From Thermoplasmata archaeon (GTDB lineage Archaea > Thermoplasmatota > Thermoplasmata > Thermoplasmatales > Thermoplasmataceae): a DNA stretch of 7,822 nt. Below are positions 1 through 5,785 of this stretch, piece after piece. The stretch is taken from the NCBI GenBank assembly GCA_021845155.1, contig JAKBSB010000058.1, forward strand, positions 1-7,822, read 5' to 3'. Within the stretch, counting starts at the first letter, position 1, and each line of letters begins with the position of its first letter. The position numbers and the translations under genes are program-made. Below the pieces are notes generated by a model. That model did no database searches. It was not told the DNA's origin and was given only the letters and a program-made list of their open reading frames with translations.

Positions 1-318
1 CATATTTCCTGCAGAATCAACAACTGCCTTCAGAGAATCAGACCCGGTAAATGCGTGGGCGATTATACCCCAACCGTTATTTTCCCTGACGTTTTCAGTA
101 ATAAGGTGATTTGTATTTGGAATATCAGCTATCTTCAGATCACAGATCACTTTTCCATACCTGGAAAGTTCTCTTATTATCTTCACCCCTGCAACCATGA
201 GGAGAGGCCAGTTTATCTTAATGGCAAAAATCTCTCCGTGTAGTTCCTCTGCCAGTTCCAGCGATCTCTCAGGATCAGTTAAATCAATTGCAACTATGAG
301 TCTGGAATTTTCAGTCAT
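1..318 (-). CDS. pyrF: Orotidine 5'-phosphate decarboxylase, N-terminal 106 residues (cut by window edge)
   Basis: Decarboxylates OMP to UMP, the final step of de novo pyrimidine synthesis, in the cytoplasm. The reverse strand reads from an ATG at 318 without a stop to base 1. The translation starts MTENSRLIVAIDL and carries the family's active-site elements: Asp12 in VAIDL, Lys34 in FAIKIN, and the DLKIADIPNT motif at residues 60-69 with Asp60, Lys62, Asp65 and Thr69. These correspond to the Asp-Lys-Asp-Lys catalytic array known in archaeal OMP decarboxylases. About half of a normal-length protein (roughly 210-230 residues) is visible; the phosphate-binding C-terminal half lies outside the window. 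It follows ftsZ on the same strand after a 42-nt gap but has its own TATA-like element at 341-350 and no Shine-Dalgarno sequence, so it is probably transcribed separately as a leaderless mRNA. Identification rests on the catalytic motif and is secure. Confidence 0.95.
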   Translation of the reverse strand, partial: MTENSRLIVAIDLTDPERSLELAEELHGEIFAIKINWPLLMVAGVKIIRELSRYGKVICDLKIADIPNTNHLITENVRENNGWGIIAHAFTGSDSLKAVVDSAGNM

Positions 319-340
319 TGCGCTTTAATATCATGGAACG

Positions 341-350
341 ATAAAAAATA
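341..350 (-). promoter_or_regulatory. TATA-like element for pyrF, doubling as an oligo-T stretch after ftsZ
   Basis: On the minus strand this reads TATTTTTTAT, centred about 27 nt upstream of the pyrF ATG, the spacing expected for an archaeal TATA box driving a leaderless transcript. The same run of six T lies just past the ftsZ stop codon, so it could also act as an oligo-T termination signal for ftsZ. Assignment is by position and composition only. Confidence 0.5.
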
Positions 351-360
351 TTGTAAATGA

Positions 361-1506
361 TCATGAGACCATTTCAAGTCCCTCATCGTTTGAGTAAGGA
401 CTGAACATCTTTCCCAGATTTCTTGCCTGCGTCTTCCCTGAAATCATGTAAGGTGATTTCACCCCTGTGATCAGTACAAGCACCTTTATCTCATCGCCCA
501 TGTCTTCGTTCACATTGGCTCCCCAGATTATCCTGGCGTCATGATCTATCTTTTTCTGTATCTCACTCATGGCAGTCTCTGCCTCACTGACAGTCATGTT
601 GGGACCTCCTATGACCCTTATGAGACAGTTCCTTGCCTCCGATATGTCAGCCTCAACAAGCGGAGATTTAATCGCATCGTTCACAGCCTGAAGAACCCTG
701 TCCTGTCCCCCGTTTGAGGTACCAATGCCTATCATGGCCACACCGCCATCCTTCATTATTGTTTTTATATCTGCGTAATCGAGGTTGATTATCCCGGTTT
801 TTGTTATGAGTTCAGTGATGCCCTTTATAGCCTCTGACAGAACGGAATCTGCATAGCCGAAAGCTTCTTCTATTGGTCTCTTCGGAACCTCTTTTAGAAG
901 TTTGTCGTTTGGTATTGCTATGACTGTATCTGAATACTGCGAGACTTTCTCCAGTCCACGAAGTGCGTTTTCCATCCTTATACTGCCCTCAGCATTGAAG
1001 GGAAGCGTCACAATTGATATAACAAGCGATCCTGCATCCTTTGCACATTTTGCTATTATGGGAGCAGAACCTGTTCCTGTTCCGCCGCCAAGTCCACATG
1101 TCACAAATGTTATATCGTTCTTTGCAACCAGATTTTGGATTCTTGGAAGATCTTCCATTGCAGCCTCCTCACCTACAACGGGGGAAGCGCCTGCTCCTCT
1201 CCCCCCAGTCCGCCTCTTTCCAATCAGAAGCTTTCCCTTTGAGGTAATGTTGTACAGATGGGCAGCATCCGTGTTTATGGCAACAAGATCTGCCCCTTCG
1301 ATACCTATCCTTGACATTCTGCTTATTGTGTTTGAACCTCCACCACCGCATCCAATAATTTTTATCCTGACTCTCAGTGCGTCCGCGATTTCTGCTATCT
1401 CCCTATCCTCAGGTGAACTGTATTCCGTCATTACGTTAATGCTGCTGTTTTCATCTCTGTCATTATCCATCGCCGTTTTAAACAAAAGATCAATTTCGTC
1501 TCCCAT
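361..1506 (-). CDS. ftsZ: Cell division GTPase FtsZ
   Basis: Tubulin-like GTPase that polymerises into the cytokinetic ring; 381 residues, full length for an archaeal FtsZ. Visible elements in order: a charged N-terminal extension (about 1-45); nucleotide-binding GCGGGGSNT at 52-60; VAINTD at 75-80; TGGRGAG at 100-106; the tubulin signature GLGGGTGTGSAP at 138-149; the guanine-contacting region around IPNDKLL at 198-204; and the T7 synergy loop NLDYAD at 241-246, which supplies the aspartates that trigger GTP hydrolysis in the neighbouring subunit. The C-terminal domain runs to about 350, followed by a short tail ending EGLEMVS with no long linker. All catalytic elements are intact. The ATG at 1506 is chosen because a TATA box lies 28 nt upstream and no SD is present. 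Archaea often encode two FtsZ paralogues; I cannot firmly assign this to FtsZ1 or FtsZ2. pyrF follows on the same strand and pyrE is divergent. Confidence 0.97.
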   Translation of the reverse strand: MGDEIDLLFKTAMDNDRDENSSINVMTEYSSPEDREIAEIADALRVRIKIIGCGGGGSNTISRMSRIGIEGADLVAINTDAAHLYNITSKGKLLIGKRRTGGRGAGASPVVGEEAAMEDLPRIQNLVAKNDITFVTCGLGGGTGTGSAPIIAKCAKDAGSLVISIVTLPFNAEGSIRMENALRGLEKVSQYSDTVIAIPNDKLLKEVPKRPIEEAFGYADSVLSEAIKGITELITKTGIINLDYADIKTIMKDGGVAMIGIGTSNGGQDRVLQAVNDAIKSPLVEADISEARNCLIRVIGGPNMTVSEAETAMSEIQKKIDHDARIIWGANVNEDMGDEIKVLVLITGVKSPYMISGKTQARNLGKMFSPYSNDEGLEMVS

Positions 1507-1530
1507 ATGTCTGATAAGATATCATTGCTA

Positions 1531-1539
1531 ATATATATT
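1531..1539 (-). promoter_or_regulatory. TATA box of ftsZ
   Basis: The minus strand reads AATATATAT, centred about 28 nt upstream of the ftsZ ATG. With no SD between this element and the start codon, a leaderless or nearly leaderless mRNA is predicted. It lies in the 151-bp ftsZ/pyrE divergent intergenic region (1507-1657), in which I see nothing else besides the pyrE promoter and a second A/T-rich TTTTAAAAG at about 1577-1585 that could be an additional TATA-like element. Confidence 0.6.
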
Positions 1540-1627
1540 CTTTTTCTATCGTAAAGTTAACATCTGAAAGGCTCGTTTTAAAAGATAGGGACAGATAAAT
1601 GTGGTCTAACACAGTCCGACGCAGATA

Positions 1628-1636
1628 TTTTTTATA
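1628..1636 (+). promoter_or_regulatory. TATA box of pyrE
   Basis: TTTTTATAC is centred about 26 nt upstream of the pyrE ATG at 1658. The stretch between them has no SD-like sequence, so pyrE is predicted to be transcribed as a leaderless mRNA. Confidence 0.6.
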
Positions 1637-1657
1637 CACTTCTACCATAAATCGGCA

Positions 1658-2155
1658 ATGATAAAAGATACATTGATCGAATGTGGAGCCATAAAAACAG
1701 GTGAATTCACGCTCACCTCTGGAAAGAAATCAAAGTATTATGTGGACATAAAGGAATCAGCCACTGACCCTGTTATTCTTGGAGAAATTTCCAGGGAGTT
1801 CGCACCTCTTGTGAAATCCGAAATAATAGGTGGAATGGAACTTGGAGCAGTTCCCCTTACTGTTGCTACTGCCATTGAAACGGGAAAGAGATATGTAATA
1901 ATAAGGAAGGAGAGAACCCATGGCACCAAGAAACTGATAATTGGAACATTCAAGCCAGGGCAGGTAATCGATCTTCTGGAAGATGTTGTTACCACTGGAG
2001 GTTCATTACTGAAGGCTGCACAGACGCTTAGGGATGCAGGTGCCAGGGTTGACAGGGCGGTTTGTGTTGTGGACAGGGAAGAGGGTGCTTTAGAAATGCT
2101 CAGGGAAAATGGGATAGATCTTCTCTCCCTGGTAAAGGTTTCTGAAATACTCTGA
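1658..2155 (+). CDS. pyrE: Orotate phosphoribosyltransferase
   Basis: Transfers the phosphoribosyl group of PRPP to orotate, giving OMP, the substrate of the nearby pyrF product. The 165-residue protein is short for the family but complete and similar to compact archaeal forms. Visible landmarks: the N-terminal GEFTLTSGKKSKYYVDIK (15-32), a substrate-binding stretch typical of OPRTases; GGMELGAVPL (58-67); RKERTHGTKK (83-92), the Lys/His-rich catalytic loop; and the type I phosphoribosyltransferase PRPP motif VIDLLEDVVTTGGS (103-116), with the acidic pair E108-D109 followed by TTGGS. The ATG is set by the TATA box 26 nt upstream. Its TGA (2153-2155) directly abuts the reverse-strand stop codon of aIF6, so there is no intergenic terminator. 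It is the only plus-strand gene in the window. Confidence 0.95.
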   Translation: MIKDTLIECGAIKTGEFTLTSGKKSKYYVDIKESATDPVILGEISREFAPLVKSEIIGGMELGAVPLTVATAIETGKRYVIIRKERTHGTKKLIIGTFKPGQVIDLLEDVVTTGGSLLKAAQTLRDAGARVDRAVCVVDREEGALEMLRENGIDLLSLVKVSEIL

Positions 2156-2809
2156 TCATGCCAGGATATCGTCAATCCTTCCAATTTCGATAGGAGTGGT
2201 ATCTTCTCCAACCAGAACACCCTTGCTGTTGGCTACTATGGATGACCCCACGTAAAGATTTCCAAAATTTGCTGTTCCCGATTTGGCCGGAACCTTGAAG
2301 AAATTTGACAGAAAATCGATTTCATCATCTGATACTTCGGGGGTTGTAAGAAGACCCTTCTGAGTAAGAACCGCGGCACTTCCAACTGTTTTTATATCTC
2401 CAATTGTACCTTTTATGACCTCCACACCCAGTGTGTCGGATATTTTTTTAATAGCAGCTGCAGTAAAGCTCTTGTGAACCATTGCACCGTGGTCATTGGC
2501 AAGAATGTCATTCCCCACGGCATTCATCTTATCTTTAAGTGACAGAAAGTTTCTGTCCCCCACCGTAATGGTTCTACCGTCATCGAAATCATTTTTTCCT
2601 ATGATGATGCCGTTGGAGTTTAGAACCATCATTGTTCCTATAAGAGGGCTGTTGTTGATCAGCACTTTCCGAGTTTCAACTTTGAGTATGTCCAGAAAAT
2701 CCTTTTCAACAAAGTCCTCGGCATTGAACGGAAGGAAAGCTATATCCTCCCATACCCTCGAATAAACCCCAATAAAATTACTTCTTAGGATTGATATCTT
2801 TTTAATCAT
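2156..2809 (-). CDS. eif6: Translation initiation factor 6 (aIF6), ribosome anti-association factor
   Basis: Binds the large ribosomal subunit and keeps it from joining the small subunit prematurely. The 217-residue length matches the family. The fold is a five-fold pentein repeat, and several repeat cores are visible: SNFIGVYSR (10-18), NAVGNDILANDHGAMVH (96-112), TVGSAAVLTQKGLLT (141-155), NFGNLYVGSSIVANSKGVLVG (181-201) and the C-terminal IEIGRIDDIL (207-216). I use the ATG at 2809 instead of an in-frame ATG at 2902: homologues begin at this point, the longer form would overlap the whole end of rpl31e, and the 2809 start sits 2 nt after the rpl31e stop. A GAGGT sequence lies about 13 nt upstream. 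It is the last gene of the S19e-PDCD5-L39e-L31e-aIF6 operon, a gene order known in other archaea. Confidence 0.95.
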   Translation of the reverse strand: MIKKISILRSNFIGVYSRVWEDIAFLPFNAEDFVEKDFLDILKVETRKVLINNSPLIGTMMVLNSNGIIIGKNDFDDGRTITVGDRNFLSLKDKMNAVGNDILANDHGAMVHKSFTAAAIKKISDTLGVEVIKGTIGDIKTVGSAAVLTQKGLLTTPEVSDDEIDFLSNFFKVPAKSGTANFGNLYVGSSIVANSKGVLVGEDTTPIEIGRIDDILA

Positions 2810-2811
2810 AA

Positions 2812-3087
2812 CTATGGCAAAATGACCTCTGTTGTGCCCTCCTGTAACTTTATTATCTTGAGCTGTAGAGATGATGGCACATGTGTTCTTCCCCTGGACC
2901 ATACCAGTTCATTGACCCTGTTGTCAACCCATATCTTTTCTCTCGTCGTTTTGGCATGTTTTGCCACATGTTCAATGATTATCTGCATTGCAGTGTCTGC
3001 TCTTCTGTCCATCCTCACAAGTCTTGCCTTCCTCAGCGGGATTGTCATCATTATTTCACTGCTTACCTGATCTTGATTCTCAACCAT
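2812..3087 (-). CDS. rpl31e: Ribosomal protein eL31
   Basis: Large-subunit protein located near the peptide exit tunnel, known only from archaea and eukaryotes. The 91 residues match the archaeal family length. Characteristic stretches are IPLRKARLVRMDRRADTAM (16-34), IEHVAKHAK (38-46), IWVDNRVNELVWSRGRTHVP (52-71) and the C-terminal KIIKLQEGT (77-85). The ATG at 3087 is preceded at a 5-nt spacing by a perfect GGTGAT Shine-Dalgarno (3093-3098), which overlaps the end of the rpl39e stop codon. It lies between rpl39e and eif6 in the operon, with a 10-nt gap upstream and 2 nt downstream. Confidence 0.95.
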   Translation of the reverse strand: MVENQDQVSSEIMMTIPLRKARLVRMDRRADTAMQIIIEHVAKHAKTTREKIWVDNRVNELVWSRGRTHVPSSLQLKIIKLQEGTTEVILP

Positions 3088-3097
3088 GATATATCAC

Positions 3098-3253
3098 CTA
3101 AAGTTTAAGTCCCCCTCTTCTCCAGTTTCTCCTTTTAGGGTTCTGTGTTACCTTCCTTGCGGTCTTTATCATTACCCATCCGGGAACCCTTCTGTTTTCC
3201 TTTACCTTTTTCATTAATCTGATCTTTCTGCCCAGTTCCTTATTTCTGCTCAT
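3098..3253 (-). CDS. rpl39e: Ribosomal protein eL39 (51 residues)
   Basis: Very small, strongly basic large-subunit protein that lines the exit tunnel in archaea and eukaryotes. The reverse strand from ATG 3253 to TAG 3098 reads [20 protein letters not shown] followed by [15 protein letters not shown] and [14 protein letters not shown]. The VPxWV element, the NPKRRNWRR motif and the length of about 50 residues are diagnostic. The start codon overlaps the PDCD5 stop as ATGA (3250-3253), suggesting translational coupling. A GAGGAG Shine-Dalgarno at 3260-3265 is 6 nt upstream of the ATG, inside the end of the PDCD5 gene. Its size makes it easy to miss with a length cut-off. Confidence 0.96.
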   Translation of the reverse strand: MSRNKELGRKIRLMKKVKENRRVPGWVMIKTARKVTQNPKRRNWRRGGLKL

Positions 3254-3600
3254 TTGTTTCTCCTCTCTATCTTTGTTTCCCTTTTGTTTTCCTGGAATTT
3301 ACCCAATATGTCTCTGATGTCCTTATCCGTGAGCAGCCTGTTTATCCTTCCCATTCCAGCAAGGGATACAAGCTGGTTTTCAACATTCTCTGCAAGATCC
3401 GGCCTTACAAGCCTTACGTTCGCAAGCCTTTCTCTTGCATCCGGTGCCAGGATCTGCCTCAATATCTGCTGCTTCCTGGCCCTTTCAGCTTCCTGCTGTG
3501 CCCTGGCCTCCTCCTCCCTGTTTCTCTGTGAGGAAAGATTGCCCTGCATCTCCTCTAATTTTCGTCTTCTTAACTCTTCTAGTTCATCATCACTGTCCAT
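3250..3600 (-). CDS. PDCD5/TFAR19-family DNA-binding protein
   Basis: Small basic/acidic helical protein conserved from archaea to humans (programmed cell death 5 in animals). The archaeal members bind DNA in vitro, but their cellular role is not settled. The 116 residues show a highly charged N-terminal helix (about 1-46, rich in Glu, Arg and Gln), then the conserved triple-helix core: [20 protein letters not shown] (50-69), [16 protein letters not shown] (71-86) and [12 protein letters not shown] (91-102). It ends with a basic Lys/Arg-rich tail. The ATG at 3600 lies 10 nt after the rps19e stop, and a GTGAG sequence immediately upstream is a weak Shine-Dalgarno. Its fixed position between eS19 and eL39 in archaeal operons hints at a ribosome- or translation-linked role (inference). 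Confidence 0.93.
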   Translation of the reverse strand: MDSDDELEELRRRKLEEMQGNLSSQRNREEEARAQQEAERARKQQILRQILAPDARERLANVRLVRPDLAENVENQLVSLAGMGRINRLLTDKDIRDILGKFQENKRETKIERRNK

Positions 3601-3610
3601 TTCATCTCAC

Positions 3611-4063
3611 TTACAGGAATTTTTCAAAGGTTTTGTCTTTTTCGGATAGTGTGGTCAGTGTATCCTTTGAAACTTTATCAAGAAGAGAGTTGCCTTCCGG
3701 TGAAATGACCCGTCCTTCCTTTACTTTCTTCACCAGTCCGAGTTCTTCCAGTGTCTGGAGCATGTGCCTTACTATGGATCGGCTTCCCTTTGCCGGGTGG
3801 TATCTTTTGGAACCTCTGTCAACTCTTCCACCGTACTCTTCACTCAACTTGGATATCCCTATAGGTCCCATTATGAAAACCTTCCTCAAAGTTGATGCAA
3901 GTCTTGTATAATACCAGTCCGGCTGCTCCCATGCCTTCTCCTTATGTATTCCGGCCTTGGCAAATTCAACCCATTCGGGGATCTTTATCTTTTTGTTGCT
4001 CTTGAAGCCTTCTGCAAGATTTTTAAGCAGGACATCTGTTGGTACTTTTTTAACATCTACCAT
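3611..4063 (-). CDS. rps19e: Ribosomal protein eS19
   Basis: Small-subunit head protein, archaeal/eukaryotic only, needed for late 30S/40S maturation. The 150-residue protein matches the family along its length: KIKIPEWVEFAKAG (25-38), EQPDWYYTRLASTLRKVF (46-63), the signature GPIGISKLSEEYGG (66-79), RGSKRYHPAKGSRSIVRHML (83-102) and the C-terminal LEELGLVKK (105-113). It is the first gene of the translation operon. The ATG at 4063 is preceded by GTGATGAT (4066-4073), an SD-like sequence, and by two TATA-like elements further upstream, so this gene may have both a short leader and a leaderless transcript. Confidence 0.96.
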   Translation of the reverse strand: MVDVKKVPTDVLLKNLAEGFKSNKKIKIPEWVEFAKAGIHKEKAWEQPDWYYTRLASTLRKVFIMGPIGISKLSEEYGGRVDRGSKRYHPAKGSRSIVRHMLQTLEELGLVKKVKEGRVISPEGNSLLDKVSKDTLTTLSEKDKTFEKFL

Positions 4064-4086
4064 TTATCATCACGAGTGCAAGGTTT

Positions 4087-4105
4087 ATTTATAAAGCATT
4101 TATAA
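4087..4105 (-). promoter_or_regulatory. Tandem TATA-like elements of the rps19e operon
   Basis: The octamer TTATAAAT (minus strand) occurs twice, at 4087-4094 and 4098-4105, exactly 11 bp apart, about one helical turn. The proximal copy is centred 27 nt before the rps19e ATG, the leaderless spacing. The distal copy, about 38 nt before, would give a leader of roughly 12 nt that includes the GTGATG ribosome binding site. Which one is used cannot be read from sequence. Confidence 0.6.
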
Positions 4106-4147
4106 GATTTATGCAACACCCGAAAATTCATTTCCATAAGATTCTCG

Positions 4148-4154
4148 AAAAAAA
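4148..4154 (-). terminator. Oligo-T terminator after the ABC permease gene
   Basis: Seven consecutive T on the minus strand begin 4 nt after the permease stop codon. Oligo-T tracts without a stem are sufficient as archaeal intrinsic terminators. The tract separates the ABC operon from the rps19e operon promoters immediately downstream. Confidence 0.6.
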
Positions 4155-4158
4155 TAAT

Positions 4159-5736
4159 CTATACTGTGCCTCTTATGAGTCTTGCTGCCATGAGAAGACA
4201 CGTCAGGTTAACTGTGCCATTTATGGTGTAAAACACCACGGGATGACCGATATAGGACCCAAAGATTTCATAGGTCCCGGCCATTGATATAACCACGGGG
4301 ATCATGATGAGGATGATCGTAATTGCGAATAGCGAAGCCAGTCCTATGTTCCCTCCGAAAGAGTAAAAGTTAACCGTACCTGCACCATCCGGTATTTTCC
4401 TGTAAAGTCTCCTGATGTTGAACAGTGATGAGAAGATATATGCCGAAAGAAGATCGAATGTTATTATGAAGTATAGGTATAAAGGGGATCCTGAATAAAA
4501 AAGAAACACAACTGATATTGGCACGACAATGAAGATGAAAACTACCAGTCCTACAATATCCTTTGCGAATATAATTCTGCTCGTCCTGATTGGAAGCGAC
4601 TTCAGAACCTCGATGCCACTACCTTCTGAGATAATCATGACCAGTGAGTAGAATGATGAACATACAACCACCACTGAAACAAGTGAGTAATACACTGAGG
4701 TAAAGCCCATACCACGTATATCGCCATAAAAGAGTACTGATATCAGGGTGGGGAGGATGAAAAATACGGGTATGAAGAGGAGTATGAGATTCTGGGACTT
4801 CCTGAATATTGTCCTGAATTCCTTCATTATCAGGGACCTCTGGAATCCGTACCCCGGGAAATGGAACTGGCCTTCCTCATAACCATGTGAAAGCTGAGCA
4901 GAGGTTGTATTGAGGTTTTTATAAATCAGTGGACCAACCCTGGTGTAGAAAATATAGATAAGAAATCCGTAAACTGCAGTGGAAACTGCACCGTATATAT
5001 ACTGATACTGGTAATTGTAATGACCATATATGAGGTAAGGAATGTTTGCAAAGAAAACAAAATAGGATTCCATCCCTGTGAGAGAAGGTATTACGAAAGG
5101 GATATCCTTTGGAAGATACACACTGGTTTCGAAGAAGAGAAAAATGGCTATTACAAAGACTATCCTTGATATCCCCTTTAATGAGTTGGAAAGCGATCTC
5201 CTTCTCTCGTTGAAATGAGAGCCGATAAATACGGAAATTGTTGAACCGGCCAGGAAACCAAAAATTGTTATCAGGAATGCCCACAGGATCCCAAAAACTA
5301 TACCGGTTATTGATCCATATTTGCTGTAAAACAGAATAAGAGGAGGTATGGTTACAAAAATTGAGGCAGAACCTGTGTATCTGAACCACGAACTCCATAA
5401 AACTCCGTATCCCGACCTTATTGGAAGCGGATTTAGAGGTTCCAGAAGATTGTTAGACTTGATTGTGTTGAAAAATATTAGAGAGCTGTAAATGCTGATC
5501 ATCATCAGGTATACATAAAGCAGGAATGTCAGATTAGAGAGTCCCCTTAAAGATCCATCCGGCCCAAAATAGGGTTCAGACAGTATGGTTGAGAATATGA
5601 TAAATGAAACAGAGCTCGCAACGTATGATATTTTTATGCTCTGCGACAGATATGATGTTGCCTTTTCCCCGCCTTTCCTGAATTTTGATGTAAACCTGTT
5701 TGAGTTCTTGATAGCAAGGTACCTCTGTTCAATCAT
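4159..5736 (-). CDS. ABC-2-type transporter permease, apparently two fused half-permeases
   Basis: Integral membrane partner of the ATPase encoded just upstream; together they should form an ABC exporter or membrane-remodelling system of unknown substrate. The 525 residues contain about 12-13 hydrophobic segments, near 35-52, 70-90, 122-138, 143-172 (probably two), 190-206, 224-240, 247-264, 316-336, 346-369, 392-414, 417-438, 463-485 and 496-517. The protein is roughly twice the length of a six-helix ABC-2 permease. A motif of the form E-x-L-x-x-LPIR occurs twice, at 99-107 and 376-384, each after a Ser/Tyr-rich helix and before the next helix; this is evidence for an internal duplication. 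Basic cytoplasmic stretches lie at 14-25, 177-187 and 304-313. The ATG at 5736 is 42 nt past the ATPase stop, but the reading frame is open back to that stop and a strong SD sits there. A non-AUG start near 5772 would add 12 residues. Confidence 0.88.
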   Translation of the reverse strand: MIEQRYLAIKNSNRFTSKFRKGGEKATSYLSQSIKISYVASSVSFIIFSTILSEPYFGPDGSLRGLSNLTFLLYVYLMMISIYSSLIFFNTIKSNNLLEPLNPLPIRSGYGVLWSSWFRYTGSASIFVTIPPLILFYSKYGSITGIVFGILWAFLITIFGFLAGSTISVFIGSHFNERRRSLSNSLKGISRIVFVIAIFLFFETSVYLPKDIPFVIPSLTGMESYFVFFANIPYLIYGHYNYQYQYIYGAVSTAVYGFLIYIFYTRVGPLIYKNLNTTSAQLSHGYEEGQFHFPGYGFQRSLIMKEFRTIFRKSQNLILLFIPVFFILPTLISVLFYGDIRGMGFTSVYYSLVSVVVVCSSFYSLVMIISEGSGIEVLKSLPIRTSRIIFAKDIVGLVVFIFIVVPISVVFLFYSGSPLYLYFIITFDLLSAYIFSSLFNIRRLYRKIPDGAGTVNFYSFGGNIGLASLFAITIILIMIPVVISMAGTYEIFGSYIGHPVVFYTINGTVNLTCLLMAARLIRGTV

Positions 5737-5778
5737 GATCCTTTTTCCAATGAAAGACTTTGGATTGATCAGGAATGC

Positions 5779-5785
5779 TCACCTC
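5779..5785 (-). promoter_or_regulatory. Strong Shine-Dalgarno GAGGTGA overlapping the ATPase stop codon
   Basis: Minus-strand GAGGTGA closely matches the archaeal anti-SD, and its last three bases are the ATPase TGA stop. Six nt further on is CTG ATC in the permease frame. The first ATG in that frame lies 42 nt beyond, too far for this site to serve it. The site therefore argues for permease initiation at a non-AUG codon (CTG at 5770-5772 or the adjacent ATC) upstream of the ATG at 5736. Confidence 0.5.

Noticed and set aside
902..1531. A 209-codon plus-strand open frame opposite ftsZ
   Set aside because: It lies antisense to the conserved GTPase core of FtsZ, and its Pro/Ser-rich translation mirrors the Gly-rich FtsZ motifs. 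It has no recognisable domain or promoter.
1599..1661. A 20-codon upstream ORF (ATG at 1599) that overlaps the pyrE start as ATGA
   Set aside because: The pyrE TATA box lies within this ORF at the exact leaderless spacing, so the main transcript would not include it. The peptide has no recognisable feature, and overlaps of this kind arise by chance.
2810..2902. A longer aIF6 start at 2902 giving 31 extra residues
   Set aside because: It would overlap the end of rpl31e extensively. Known aIF6 proteins begin at the residue encoded at 2809, and the 2-nt operon spacing supports that start.
4919..5398. A 159-codon minus-strand open frame inside the permease gene
   Set aside because: It is a frame-shifted shadow of the permease, whose own frame gives coherent transmembrane helices throughout.
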